A DNA stretch of 64,000 nucleotides from Trichuris trichiura (GCA_037903355.1 JBAJFE010000015.1:124001-188000), one strand, 5' to 3'. Shown: positions 1-12,750, counted from the first letter of the stretch. Notes: generated by a model from the letters alone, not told the origin. A program made the numbers and translations.

Positions 1-789
1 GTTCTGTAGCGTTCAAGCACTGTTTACTCGGAAGAGATACCAAGAATTGAACACGTCGTGAAATGAAAAAAATATGGAATCGCTTCTCGAATGTCGGTGA
101 AAAAGCTGATGAGTGAACAGTCAATGAAAACACGAATTAACAGTTTTGCAGCTAAAGAATCTTCAACTTTGCCACGTTAAATATTTTAAAATTTGAAAAT
201 ACGGTCAGGTTGTCGATAGCTGAACCTGCATACTCTTCTTATCTGTATTTGGTTCTGGTCGCGGTGCATTTAGACGAAGGATCAGTAATTCAACGCAAGC
301 TGTCCCATGTCGTATCAAGGTAAGCTTGACATTAATAGTTGCTCTACGTCATCCAAGGCTTCTTACGAAATTGCTAACGTAGTAGTCACTAGTTAATACT
401 CCGCCTTTCGGCTATTGCTAAGTTCTTGCTTAATGTTTCAGCTGAAAAGACTCGTAGAATTGTTTTTACAATAGTTATCATTCTAACCTTCATGAATGTT
501 GCTGACTTTGCCTATGTTTTGTTTAAAGTTCTTAAACTTATCGTACCTTGTAACATGATTGTAATTTTTCTTTTTCTTCGTCTTTTTAAAAAAATAGTGC
601 AACTCGATGCTAAATTTTTTCGTTGGTCTGATCCACAACTCTCTATAGAACAACTATAACACTATAAGTACTTATTGCGTAATTGAAGTATGGAATTTCG
701 ATCCCGTGAAAACTTTCATTAAGCGCAGCTTTCAGGAGGACACGGTTCCCGTCTTCAGCGCAAGATTAGTCTGTGCTAGTGTTTCCACT
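1..789. other. No gene recognised (left edge)
   Basis: AT-rich sequence with only short open frames that lack any family motif. I see no tandem structure and no splice-consistent exon chain here. Confidence 0.5.
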
Positions 790-1092
790 GAGCAACTGCG
801 TTCAATTTCGTACGTAATGCCATGCGGTTATCGCCCGAAACTAAGGGTTTGTCACTTCAGAATATGGGACAGATATTGGGTGATCTTTTTGAACTCTAAT
901 TGAAATTCAAGAGGCTTTCCCAGTTGTTTCATCTTTCCCGTAATCTAGCGATATCGTGGAAGAATCAAGTAAGGCATTGGTGTTCACTCCCCTGTAGAAA
1001 ACTGCCGACGGCAGAATCTTTTATCAGTGATATATTCTATCAGGTTTGTCGAAAATTCGTCTTCCTTGAGCGTCTTTCAGAGATAATTTAGT
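790..1092. repeat. Diverged ~300-bp repeat, copy 1
   Basis: This stretch aligns by eye with 2170-2460. Both contain a GAAACTAAG-GTTTGTC block, then CTTCAGA-TATGG, AGATATTG-GTGA, and an AATT-AAGAG-CTTTCC block in the same order and spacing. The copies are clearly diverged, so this is an old dispersed or tandem repeat. No coding function is visible. Confidence 0.6.
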
Positions 1093-2169
1093 TCTTCGAG
1101 AATTGATTCATTGTGCTGTATTAACTTTGAGCTAATACGTCTTGCATAGAGTCTGTAGGTACGGCTCAGAGATAGTAATAGTGGAGGATCAGGTACGCAT
1201 CTGAAGCATAGCTTATGCTAGATTTCGCACAAAAGCTTTCTCCTTCTGAAAAACGCTTGTTTGTAATACGAATATTTCATAATTTAAATATGCCATTTTT
1301 TCATGTTTCAATTGTTTATTCTTACGGAATTCGTCCCGTTAAAATACAAAACTTTTAATAAGATTCCGTAGGTTTCAGGCCGCGCGCGACCCGTCCTCAG
1401 CGGTGCTAAAATTAATGACATTAACAGTACCAAACTAATTATTATATCGGTGAGGAGACTGGAGTACGCACCGCATTCTCATAGTCGAGCTCGCTGACCT
1501 GTAAAAGAAAATTGTGGATCAAAACACGGCAGAGAAGAAAACAGAGGTGACGCGAAAGAGTTCCTGATTCGACAAGGAATCCTTCCGGTGACGTTTGCGG
1601 CCTGCAATTTATTTCGTTCTCGTAGCAAATAACCTCGAAGAGAATGTCGACCGATAGAGTGTGAATTAGGCGGGAGAGTACAATTTTTTTCAGCGTATAG
1701 GGACAAAAGGGTTGGTTTTCTCTTGCTATGATTTATTAGAGTACGAACTTATAACCATTCTTTACGTTTCCATTTTTTTCATTGACTGATTGGTCAAATT
1801 ATTCACCCTGTAGCTGAGACTCTAATCGTTTTCATGTTCAATGTGATTCTCCATATGCTGTAGAACAGAACAATTTTGCGATGCAGTTCTTTCCGCACAG
1901 CAGAATTTTCTTATCAGCGTTTATGATTTTCAAAAATAGCAATAATGAGGGATCATGGCTGAGTTGTTTATTGGCCGCGTCGGTTTAGTAATTCTTGCAG
2001 ACTGAATTTTTGTTAATGATGAATGTACGTATGTAATCTTTTGTTATAATCCTCAGTGTGTTAAACTGACGGGACATTGCTCCTCAAATGAGTAAATTTA
2101 AACCAGATTAAATGTTTCTTATGTTCTTTGAATCGCTCAGTTACGTTTAGCTCAGTTTCTTCTGCATAA

Positions 2170-2460
2170 AGGTTCGAACAGCTGCATTCAACTACGTACA
2201 AGATGCTTTAACGTTTGTCCTCCGAAACTAAGAGTTTGTCGCTTCAGATTATGGAGTAGATATTGTGTGACCTTTTTGTTCTTTAAATAAAATTTAAGAG
2301 ACTTTCCTAATTCCGTTATCTTTTCTTCTAATGTACCGATATGTGAAAAGATCGTTTACGGTTATGGTTTTCATTCCGCTGTTTCTTTTCAGTGATCGTT
2401 AGTGTGAGATTTGTTAAAAATCTGTTTTCCTTGATCGTCTTTCAAAGATCATTTAGCTGA
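2170..2460. repeat. Diverged ~300-bp repeat, copy 2
   Basis: Second copy of the repeat at 790-1092, in the same orientation about 1.4 kb downstream. Landmarks such as CCGAAACTAAGAGTTTGTCG and the following CTTCAGATTATGG are shared. The interval 1093-2169 between the copies contains no recognised gene. Confidence 0.6.
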
Positions 2461-2469
2461 ATGGGAAAC

Positions 2470-4740
2470 GAAAAGCTCAGCAACAGCGGCCTGCTTTTCT
2501 GAGCGATCGCTTTCCCTTTCGGTGCGATATGGAAAGTAGCACCAGAAACATAATCCTGCAATGTTCTAGCTTTTAGACAGCTGTGTTGGTTCCTGTACGA
2601 CTCCTCGACGCCATTATATCTCTTGATAGCCGTGATCGTCTAAAGTTGCTCTTCTAAAGCTTGGAGGCACCTAGAAGACGTAGTTTAACTGGCGAATAGT
2701 ATGTGCCTATAGTTAAGCGGAGCCATATTCCTAGTTTTCAGAGGTCGAGTAGTGAACGGAAAGCCGAAAATATGAAAAAGTTCTCTTTTTACATTTTTCG
2801 TACAGTAGATGAACGAAACGCAGGTACCGATATTTTCAACAATACTCGCAGGCTGTCCGCTGCGCGCCGGATAGGTCTTTCGTCCGTGAAAAAACCGTAG
2901 AGCCGCTATGATGCTCCTGCAAAGTGGGAGCGGGAACACCGAGGGAAACTCACCCTGTTTTTGCGCGTGATCCCATCATCCGAGCAGAAATGCAAAGTGG
3001 TCGCAGAAACCAAATCATGCACCGTACTAGCTTTTATACAGCTGTGTTGAGTCGCGTACGAGTCTTAGAAGCTGTTAGACTTCCTGATGGCGGTGTTTGA
3101 CTGAAGTTGTTTTTCCTTGCCCTGGGGGCACGGTAATGAAGAAGTTTAACTGCCGAATATTATGCGCGTATACCTACGCAGAGCCATATTCCCGTTTTTT
3201 GGAGCTCATTTGTGCAACGGGAGAGCAGAAACATGAAAGCGAGTCTTTTTACATTCTTCGTACAGTAGATGAACGAAAAGCAGGTACCAGTATTTTCAAA
3301 ATTCTTAACTAGGCGTCGCATGCGCGGCGGAAAAGTTTTTTGTGAGCTAGAGGGCTGTAGTAGCGCTGCAGCTTTCTTGCGGAGTGGGATTTGATACGCG
3401 GACCGATAGGGAGCCTGTTCTTCTGCGCGATGGCTTCATTTGAAACTAAATCGAAAGGAGTGCTCAAAAACGTGTTCGGTGCATCCTCCTTGCTGCTAAG
3501 TGGATGCTCTGGTCGGATAGAGACTTTGGAAGCTGTAAGTTTCGTTTGTCGCGGTGATCGACAAAAGGCGCTTCTTCTATACACTGGCCGTTCATGGAGG
3601 AAGAACTTTACGTAGCGAGTATTATGTTCCTATACTTATGGAAAGCAGCATTCGGACTTTTCGAGCCACGGGAGGCTGGAAATAGGAGAAATGACTTTCT
3701 TCGTACAGTAGATGTACGAAAAGCAGGTACCACGTTTTTCAAAAATACTCATAGGCCTTCCTCTGCGCGCCCGACTAGTGTTTTGTGCGCGAGAGCGCTT
3801 CAGTAGCGCAGTATCGGTTCTCTGTTATGGGAACGGAAACGCAGAACTATAATGAGCCCCTTTTTTTTCGCGCGATGGCTTCATTTGAATCCAAATCTAA
3901 CGTAGCCGGCATAAACGTAGTCCTGCATTATTCTGGCTTCTGGAAGCTATAGGTTTCGGTGGCGGTGTTCGACCAAAACCGCTCTTGTATAGCCAGGGCG
4001 CGCATAGACGACGTAGTTTAAGTAGCGAATGTCATAGCCGCATAATTATAGAGAGCATAGATCGGATTTTTCCGAGATCGTTTGAGCTACGGGTAGCTGG
4101 AGATATGAAAAAATTTTGTTTTAACATTCTTCGTACAGTAGGTTAACGATAAGAAGGGAGTAGTATTTTCAAAAATAGTCACTAGCCGTCTAACGCTCGC
4201 ATGAGAACGGTATTATTTTCGAGACGGTTACAGACGCGCCAAAACGCTTTTGCGAAAAAGATAAAAAAAAAGGCCGAGCGAGAGCGAAGCAGTTTTTTGC
4301 ACCATCGCTTCATCCGAAACGAAATGGAAAGTTACGGGCACAATCGTACTCCTTAATGCGTGTTGCCAACAGATGGCTGTGCTGCCCCGCTATAGAGCTT
4401 TGGAATCTGCAGATTGCTATGATTGTGGTGTTCCATTGGAGCCGCACTTGTATATTCTGAGGGGCGCATACAGGAACTTTTAACTGGCTAATATAGTGCC
4501 CCTATACTTACGGTTAGTGCCACTCCGATTTTTCAGTGCTTGTGCGAGCAACGGACAGCTGGAAATACGATAAAATGCTAGTTTTTGGATTAATGCTACA
4601 GTAAGTAAAGGAAAAGCAGGTACCACTATTTTCAAAAATAGTGATGAAGCCTCCGGAGAGCGTGGACAAGTTTTTTGTCTGCAAGAAAGCTACCGGTGGC
4701 TGCGTGAAACCGTTTCGCGTCACAAAAAGACGCGCCAAAC
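2470..4740. repeat. Tandem array, unit about 450 bp, five copies
   Basis: A landmark block (TTCGTACAGTAGATGAACGA, then GCAGGTACC and ATTTTCAAAA) recurs near 2795, 3256, 3697, 4130 and 4592, giving a period of about 430-465 bp. Other parts of the unit also repeat, including a GCGATGGCTTCATTTGAA block, TTAACTGGCGAATA and a GGAAGCTGT segment. Copies are diverged with small indels. Short open frames that share an RTVDERKAG-like peptide arise simply from the repeat and are not genes. Confidence 0.85.
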
Positions 4741-7109
4741 AAACACGTAACGCCTTTTCACTTTTGCGTCAAAAGAAGGCACGTCAAACTGAGACGTCAT
4801 ATTTTAACTGTGCGTAAATTTGTTTCATTTGAAAAAAAAGGTATGTTTAGCTTAATTAGAATGGGTGCATGTCGACTGCAGCTGAACGTGAGAGTTGCGT
4901 GAAAAGAAAGCGAGTCAATGTGACTTGAAAGGTTATTTTGTCATCGTCGGGATACTTTTATGTATTTGCAGTTAAACGTGAAAAGTAACGCACGTAAACG
5001 GTATGACGTGAATTAATTATAGAAGAGAATGATAGATTTCTTTCAGTTTTAGATTTAAAGTAAATGTTTTCAGAAAAGTGGGTATTGCGAATTGTTTTCC
5101 AGTTTCAAAAGTGCTCGTCGTTTAAGCTCTCTTTAAACAGGTTGAAGTTGCCGGTGTATAAAAGGTATGAGTAGAGAAGCAAACAGATAAAGCGAACAAC
5201 TGTGTTGTTTGCTCGAATATTTAAGAATACAGTAAAATTGAGGTAAAGAAAGAACAAAAGAATAATGAAAGAAACGCAAATGAATACAATTCATAGTGGC
5301 AAGCGGACAAGAATAAAGCGATGGAACAGGAAAGCCGTAGAAAGCAGGATGATATAAAAGACGGAAAGGAAGCATAGAAGGCACCAAGAAAAAGATGAGA
5401 AAGAAGAAAAGAAACGACGAAGGACTATTAAAGAAGAAGGAAAGGAATAAGGTAGAAAAATTCGAACAAAGGGGAAGAGAAAGAAGGAAGAAAAAATTAT
5501 CGAAGACAATTTTGTGCCAACATAGAGCACACCACACTACATACAAACTTTAACGGCTTTAACCAGAGTTTAAACGATGGCCAAATCAGAAACTGGAAAA
5601 TAATTGACATTTCAACAAACTTCCACCAGTTAATTCCCATCTACAATGGATAGCTGTGAATATAAATCCTTTACGATAAAAACTCTTAAACCGTGATTCT
5701 ATTTGATTGTGAACATAACGTTTATGTAAAAGCACAACCTCTATTCAGAGATGTAATTATTGTTCCTAATATTTTCTTATTAAGTTGAGATTTAAGGTTT
5801 ATCGCACCATGTCGAAGGTCCTTTGAATCAGCGTTGATGGCGAGCAACAATCCGCCCTGAAAGCTCTACTTGGTAAGAAAAGATGAGAAAACAATACGTC
5901 GTATCTTTTTGAATAGTACAATAATGGAGTAATGCACGCAGTTATTTGGAAGTTTTTCATGTGTTATGTAGTTTGCCCGGAAAACCAGCCTAAATTTATT
6001 TTTCTTTTTCAATGACGATTGATAGTTGCCCATGAAACCGACCGTTCACGAAATCTACCGCAAGTTTGTCATTCAAATTCCTAAGGATAATAAGTGAAGT
6101 ATACCCAACATGAAAACGGATACGCCCGTGAAAACCAGTAATTTAGTTCCCCATTAAAGACGGAACATCAAAAAGTAAATTTGTTTTAAGAACAAAGCCT
6201 CTTTCAGTTCTTTTATCAGTTGCCATGGATTTTAAGGTTGTAAAATGCTGTATGCACTGCAGTCAGTCTCTCTGTTCATCACACTTTTTTAGAGTAAATT
6301 TGAAATACCGTAGATTCTAATTGACGGAAAAGAGTATTATTTTTTCTTTTTCTCGATAAACTTATTCTTCTTTTCCTTTTCCTATCGCTTACTGAAGAAA
6401 TTAGGCAACTTTTAAGTGAACGTTATCAGACTAAGCATTTAGGAATTCGTTAAAATCATATCTTTTTAAAGGAATAATCATATTTCAAAACGTTCTTTGC
6501 TCCCAATGTTTATACAATCAGAGTAAATACGATCGTTCTTCAAGGTCAACGAAATAGGTTATCAGTTCATTATATCAGCCAGAGGGAAGAAATTGTTTGA
6601 GCATTTGTTTGCTTTAATCGTATAGTAGTCAGTGCTAATGTTTGCACTTGTAAGATGTAGCTTAACCTCTTATACGCTGAAACGATAAAATTCTATACTT
6701 ACAAGCAATGTGTCAATAGTAAGTGGGTTATTGAAACGACCTTTTATCAGGTCAATCAGTGATTTGCATACCACTAAAGTATTGTGGCCGAGACCTAGAC
6801 GCTCAAAATCAGTGTTCGCTCGTTCCGACTTGCAGAGCAGTTGCTCCTATGCGACTACTGCTGATCGCTGCTCGTTCATTCCAGTGGTAAATGCTGCCGG
6901 TTGGAGGATCCATTTGGAAAAGACGAATCGCTGGACAGGACGACGGAATGACGGTGCCATATGGAAATGATCGACAGAAATGAAGAATTCTTCAAAAGAT
7001 GATGGACAAACCAGTTCAATGTTGGAATGAAAGATGGTGAGTCTTTTAGTCTTAAGCACCTTTCATTTTTTCAACTTTTAGAATCTCGCTGACGGCTAAT
7101 TAAAAGGAA
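4741..7109. other. No gene recognised; purine-rich stretch
   Basis: Contains a long A/G-rich strand segment (about 5220-5500) whose complement gives low-complexity F/S/L-rich open frames. An open frame at 6710-6970 has no family motif. I see no convincing exon chain. Confidence 0.45.
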
Positions 7110-7120
7110 ATGACCATTCG

Positions 7121-7385
7121 AAATTCGTGAAAAGAGAGCAGAGAAAATTGTCCAAACAGCGGATCGTAAACTCGACCAAAAAAGAGGACGAAAAAAAGGA
7201 AAGGACGTCAGCTCAAAACGGGACGACAATTTCAAACCGAGAGGGCCATTCAAAATTCGTGAAGAGGATCAAGCAGAAAAAATTTTCCGGACAGCCAATC
7301 GTCTAATTGACCAAAAACGAAGACGAAAAAAGGAAAGGACGACCGGTCAAAACTGGACAACCATTTCAAAACGGAGGGCGAGTCA
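7121..7385. repeat. 132-bp direct tandem duplication
   Basis: Two consecutive copies begin with AAATTCGTGAA at 7121 and 7253. Each carries an ATCGT-AA-T-GACCAAAAA block, GACGAAAAAAGGAAAGGACG, GGTCAAAAC-GGAC and ATTTCAAA-CG-GAG. A partial earlier copy may precede 7121. The sequence is purine-rich and no coding function is apparent. Confidence 0.75.
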
Positions 7386-8399
7386 AAGACGCTTGACAGT
7401 TCAATTGGACTATTTTTTGAAAATACGCTCGAAACTATTTTTTAAAGTAAGAAATTTGTCATTTTTTGCTTATGTTGATTTTTGCATTATTTTAGGTCGA
7501 AAAAAGAAAACAGCTGAAGAAACACGATATTTTGCGTCGCTATTTGTCCGTCTGATCAATCCGTCAAAATGTCAAACGACCAAATATTGTCATACCTGTG
7601 GCAGAGAAGACTCGCTCGTTTGGTATTGTCTGTCTTCTGCTGACGTCAAGTGGCAATAAATTTTTTAGAGTCGACCGATGTCCGTCTGTTTCGTAAAGGC
7701 ATTTCAAAGGCGAAGACACTTCTGTGGACAAGAAATGGACTGGTCTTCAACTTCAACACATATCATCGCTGAGATTTTTCTCAGCAACTCATTTCATTCC
7801 TTCATCTTCTCTGACGGAGCAGATCATATCCTGGTTTTGGGTATGAATCTCTCTGTTTTATGATGTGATTTTTTCACATCGCGAATTTTTTGTCATACTT
7901 CACTCTTCAGCATCGTCTCCTGTTCGAAGACATGGTCTGGAATCATCTTATGGATCGCGCTCTCAGCTGATCGCGTCTCGTGATCATCATTCTCTCATTC
8001 TCATCATCATTATTCTCTTCTCATATCTTGTCTCCTCTGAGCAGATGAGGTGTTTCTCTCATCATGTTCAGTTCTTTTCATTCAGTCTTTCATTCTCAGT
8101 CTCTCTCTCCTGGTTCATTTTCTGGGAGGGGGGTTGTCTTCGGCCAGGTTCTTTCGGTCCTATTGGTGGATCCGATTCCTGGTATTTGCACGGATCGGGA
8201 ATCCGCTCCTGTATTCGAGTGTATTATGCCGGCATCCGGCGCGTTTTTTAAGTCTTTGTTTACTTAGTGGTTTTTTTGAGCAACCTTCTTCCCCCTGGTG
8301 TGATTTTTTTGATCACGTGGTTCCTTCCCCATTACCACGTTTCGAGTGACATGGCGAGTGACAACCTCTCATGCGGTTATTTCTGAGATGGATGGATGA
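7386..8399. other. No gene recognised
   Basis: Pyrimidine-rich tracts (for example TC-rich sequence around 7980-8130) produce S/F-rich open frames on the + strand. No family motif or exon chain is visible. Confidence 0.45.
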
Positions 8400-9010
8400 G
8401 TCATACCCCCTCGTGCGATCGTTCTGACATGCAAATTTTGGGAGTACCCCATCATGCACTGATTTTGACATGCATTTTTGGGGGTACTCCCCTCAGGCAG
8501 TAATTTTGACATGCAGATTAGAGTATTTCCCCCATGCGATTATTTTGACATGCAATTGCGAGGGTACCCTCCGCATGCGATGACTTCGACATGCAATTTT
8601 GAGGATATCCCCTCATGCGATCATTCTGACATGCAAATTTTGGGAGTACCCCCTCATGCACTGATTGTGACATGCATTTTTGGGGGTACTCCCCTCATGC
8701 AGTGATTTTGACATGCAGATTAGAGTATTTCCCCCATGCGATGATTTTGACATGCAATTTTGAGGGTACCCTCCGCATGCGATGACTTTGACATGCAATT
8801 TTGAGGGTACCCTCTGCATGCGATGATTTTGACATGCAATTTTGAGGATATCCCCTCATGCTGTGGTTCTCACATGCAATTTTGAGATTACCCTCCGCAT
8901 GCGATGATTTTGACATGATCTACAGGGGTACTCTCGCATGCGATGACTTTGTCAAGCGGTTCGAGAGTACCCCCTGATGCAATGACTTCGACATGCACTT
9001 TTCAGTGATC
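8400..9010. repeat. 41-bp minisatellite (about 15 copies)
   Basis: The core GACATGCA recurs at about 8425, 8467, 8508, 8547, 8588, 8628 and 8669 and continues to about 8990, spacing near 41 bp. Each unit then has a TTTTGAGGGTACCC-type box and a CATGCGATGA box. The units contain short self-complementary CGCATGCG. Looser GCATGCAATG remnants continue to about 9110. Open frames on both strands (PQNCMSKSSH-type repeats) reflect the repeat. Confidence 0.9.
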
Positions 9011-9574
9011 TCCAGCATGCAATGTGTTGGATGCTACTATTTGTGTGACATCCTCATGAGATGATTTTATGGACTTGCACAGTGACTCCTTTTCATGCAA
9101 TGACTATGTTAGCGATGACAATTTTCTCGCTGGATTATCATACTGTCAGCACGGTCCTTTCATGCAAGAACATTTACGCTCGTAGGAGATGTACCCTCTA
9201 CGTGAAGGCAACATGCCAGTGCCAGAACATCCATCAGCACAGGGGTTATACACTCCATGCCAATCTAACATGTATGCTTCAATTCCAATCATACATCTAG
9301 GAATCATACCCACTACTAGACCGCTGTACGTTATAGGACTCCATTAGATATTTTAGACCCATGGGAGCGACATTCATACTTCGCATGCAGGTATATAGGT
9401 ACCAGAGGAACGGTATGGCTCCACGGGTTACAAGCAAGTGGTACAACTCCTACTCTCAGGTGTTGTACTTTTTAAGAATAGGCAACATGCGGTCCATTTC
9501 CATCAGAGAAGGTACGGTATAGTATCCCCATTTCAGAGCAAAATATGTTTCATGAAGGTCCACAGGTCCATTGG

Positions 9575-9895
9575 TCAGTGTGAGGATGACAGAAGGTGCC
9601 AAAATTGCTGTGGATGTCTTGTGGTTTTAAACTTTCTTTTCTTTTCAACTGCTCTGTACATTTCAAGTCTGTCGCATGTTGCCCTGTCGCGGTTGTCGTT
9701 GATCTTGAGGCTTTTTGTTGTCTTTGTGACAGTAGTCCTTCCATTCTTGTGCTTGTCGCTGCTGCTTTCTTCCGCTAGCATTGCATAATCTTGCTTGAGC
9801 TCTTCAATTCCCATTAAATTGTTTTTTAACTTTTCAATTCGTGACTTTTCCATTTGCTTCTTTCGGCACACCTTGCACTTTTTATCCTTTCTCAA
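9575..9895 (-). CDS. Possible exon of an unrecognised K/E/R-rich protein
   Basis: An open frame of about 106 codons on the - strand has a protein-like composition: a CKVCRKKQ pair, then KSRIEKLKNNL and a long charged, probably helical stretch. I do not recognise the family. I could not join it to a neighbouring exon in a consistent phase. It could be a domesticated or decayed transposon fragment or a chance frame. Residues CxxC near the start might bind zinc, but that is only a guess. Confidence 0.22.
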   Translation of the reverse strand: MRKDKKCKVCRKKQMEKSRIEKLKNNLMGIEELKQDYAMLAEESSSDKHKNGRTTVTKTTKSLKINDNRDRATCDRLEMYRAVEKKRKFKTTRHPQQFWHLLSSSH

Positions 9896-12435
9896 AATAA
9901 TCTCTGCTGCTCACAATTGGCCAACCGAGTTTGCATACAGTTCACATATTTTTTGTCATCACCTTTGCTCCGATTGTGCCAAATGAGCGGTCATTTTCAG
10001 ACTTTGCTTTCCTTGTAATCGCGTCCGTGACAAACGATTTGTGGATTGTGTCTTTGTGAACATATAACACCATTTGTTAACCATTGCAGACAATTTTAAC
10101 CATTGTAAACTTCGCAACTTCTACACCGTACCTCCTCTAATGAAAACCTACAAGCCCATAACCAGAATCCAACGGTCAAACGAGAGAACAATACTATCCC
10201 ATACATTTGAAATTATACACGAGCACAACGCGACACATTCAAACCTATATCATGCCATGATGTAATACATGAGGATGTCACACAAATAGATATATGAGAT
10301 CACTGTCATGCAATTAATACATGTGTGAGAATTCAATGTTATTAACACTCCCGGCATGCAAACATCAATTCTTACCAATGGAACAGAATGTCGTGTAGTT
10401 CTTCTTGTAGGTTCTGACTTTCGGCTGAAACTGGATGCCCTACCAACGTATGGATGGGCGGTTATTAGTTCAAAACGGGACAAAACTTTGCCAAGACATC
10501 GAGAACAATGCACACTGCTTTGGGTCAGTTTTACTTTGGCATTTCACCTGAAGGACCTCCCAAAAATTCTTTATTTCATTATCCAATTCAGCATGCAAAA
10601 CATAGAATGCAATAGTATCACAGTGAAATACACTACAACAACTGCAATGTTGTTTTCGCCTAAAAATAATTCATCATCTATCCGTGCAACAAAAGCTATT
10701 TTTTTGTAACAATTTAAAAGACAGCTTACCGCAGACTATGCCTTTATCACACACAATATATGTGACCAGTAGAAATGCCAAGCTTGTCTCAGCTAACGAT
10801 CGGTCTTTTTCAAATGGTACTTACCAAATCATCGTCAACTGATTCATTTCTTTGTGTCCATTGTGGTGAATTCTAACACCTTGAATTCATGCCAGATTTC
10901 ATCAGCTTTTTACTCATCGCTTCCTTTGCCATCACCAATTTCCGTTCGCTTACTCTAAAACGTCAGTTTGTCAACTTTTATTCACCATGACAGAACTAAT
11001 TAACTTATATACTTACCAATGTAGAAGGACTATGACAATCATGATTGTACCAATGATATACCATTCTCCATATGATATTATTAGTCACAGTTTCAAGACG
11101 ACCTAACATTATGCAAATCAGCAGCAGCTACTAACGGCCGTTATCTGACCTCTGATGTAACAAAGATAAGGCAAAACGCTTACTTTAGCCCGGTCAATGT
11201 ACGATTTGACCTGATTTTCCTGTTTGCATTCCATCCGAGTAGCTTCTTCGATGCAAACTAACAGACCTCTTTGGCTCTATTACTTTTCCTTTCTGTTTGA
11301 ACAGCGAATTTGACCTGTTTTCATTGTTTACAAATGTTCAGTTCAGTTCCCTCCGGCAACATTATCTGAAAGTTTACTTTTAGTTTACTCAAAACGAAAA
11401 GCCTTTTCTTTCTTACCTCTTTTAGAGCTTCATTTTTCCATTTGCATTTGTTTCCAATCCTCAAATGCACTTACTACACAATATGAACGTTTCTTACCAA
11501 ATCCGCTTAGGAGAGAGCAATTTTTTTAAAACATACTGTCACCATTCCTTCGTTTCATAATGCTAAACTGAAACAATAACGTTTTAAATTTATCGTTCAT
11601 ACCTATTCGTTCCTTTTTGACTTCTTTTCCCTATCCATTTAGTGATTCTGGTGTTTGCGCGAGCAACAAACACTTCACCTGCAAATGAAATTTTTTAAAT
11701 TCAACTTACCTTGTCTACAACAATTGCTAAACAGGCCAACGTCTCCAAAATGTCGGTTGCTGTTCACCTGAAAGCGACTATTAAATTTCATTTCCATTAC
11801 AATCAAACGTAAAGAGCTCAAGGTTTTTCCGGCTGTAAGTGCATTTTGCCGTCAACCTTTACTCTTTTTCCGGATATGCAACCGGCTGAGAGATCACACT
11901 TTTATAGAACAATTCAAATTTTTTATTTGTAACAAATTGCACTTTCGAACAAAGGGAAAAGCGAAACTTTTGAGGGAAATCAATTCGGAAGGGAGCAAAC
12001 GAAAATACGACAACGGTATAATAGTTCGATACGACAACACAAGTATTCTCAATCTCAAACCCACTATTATTGTCTCTCCTACCCGACAAATGGGAAGGTC
12101 AGCGGGAGCTCAGAAGGGAAAACTGATGGATACCACAAGCTCAAACCTCTCCCGCGCATACTCACTTACTGCCTTACCTATTTTCCCGTCAAGAAGCTGT
12201 CACCCTTCAAGACCCTACGCTGTTCAGCTCCAGGGTCATTTTCGCGCACACAGACCGGAACAGGACAGCAATTCCTACCACATCCCGCTACTTATTCCCA
12301 CTACCTTGTTTTCTACATGGGGGGCTCGTCGCCGCGGTCTTTGCACTCAGTTCAGTGTCCACTGTCCAGCGCCCATTGACTATTGTCCGCTTTCCAGGTC
12401 CACTGTTCCTACTTCTCACACTGGGGACGCACGGC
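9896..12435. other. No gene recognised; many minus-strand splice-like motifs
   Basis: The + strand has repeated ACTTACC/TTCTTACC motifs, for example near 10820, 11010, 11410, 11495 and 11705. Read on the - strand they resemble GGTAAGT donors, and some are paired with TTTCAG-like acceptors. I could not build a conserved protein from the small intervals between them. The open frame at 11937-12608 (+) ends in minisatellite and is unlikely to be real. Confidence 0.35.
10438..10500. mobile_element. Fragment of fold-back element family
   Basis: Contains TACCAACGTATGGATGGGC followed by GGTTATTAGTT, a diverged match to the arm sequence TACCAACGAATGGATGAGC of the complete fold-back elements at 15.2-17.0 kb. 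Only one arm is visible here, so this is a remnant. Confidence 0.45.
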
Positions 12436-12439
12436 AGTC

Positions 12440-12655
12440 GACATGCGTCAGACGGCACTCGACATGCTGCTCACGACATACTACATGCTACTCACGACAT
12501 ACTACATGCGACTCACGACACACGACATGCGACTCACGACACACGACATGCGACAGACGACACACGACATGCGACAGACGACACACGACATGCGACTGTC
12601 ACATGTGACATGCGGCACATGTGACAAATGACAAGCGTGACATGTGACATGCAGA
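12440..12655. repeat. 21-bp minisatellite rich in GACATGCGA
   Basis: Units such as CGACATGCGACTCACGACA repeat about eight to ten times, then decay into GTGACATGTGACATGC-type sequence. The open frames across it encode repetitive THDTRHA peptides that depend only on the repeat. The core GACATGC is shared with the 41-bp minisatellite at 8.4 kb. Confidence 0.85.
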
Positions 12656-12699
12656 TGATGCAATATTGTCGTTGTTTACTAATCTCAACGGATAGCGCC

Positions 12700-12750
12700 T
12701 CACCCCCGCCACCCCCCTTTTTTTTTTTTGGGGGGGGCGGGGGGGCAGCT
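12700..12750. repeat. C-run / T-run / G-run block
   Basis: A run of C is followed by about twelve T and then a long G tract with a single C. The C and G tracts are complementary around the T run, so a hairpin is possible. The G tract on the + strand could also form a quadruplex. Confidence 0.7.

Noticed and set aside
2703..3806. Several short + frames sharing an RTVDERKAG-like peptide, possible small protein family
   Set aside because: The peptide coincides with the best conserved DNA block of the 450-bp tandem repeat; the remaining residues are not conserved and frames end at random.
5133..5546. 137-codon minus frame rich in F, S and L
   Set aside because: Complement of an A/G-rich tract; composition alone creates the frame and there is no motif.
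8478..8916. Repeat proteins (PQNCMSKSSH-type) on both strands
   Set aside because: They follow directly from the 41-bp minisatellite; frames exist on both strands with no start context or flanking exon.
8400..9010. Possible CRISPR-like array
   Set aside because: Units are continuous tandem copies about 41 bp apart without unique spacers, and the genome is eukaryotic.
11937..12608. 223-codon frame on the + strand, longest in the left part
   Set aside because: Its last third is minisatellite (THDTRHA repeats), it overlaps frames in other phases and shows no family similarity.
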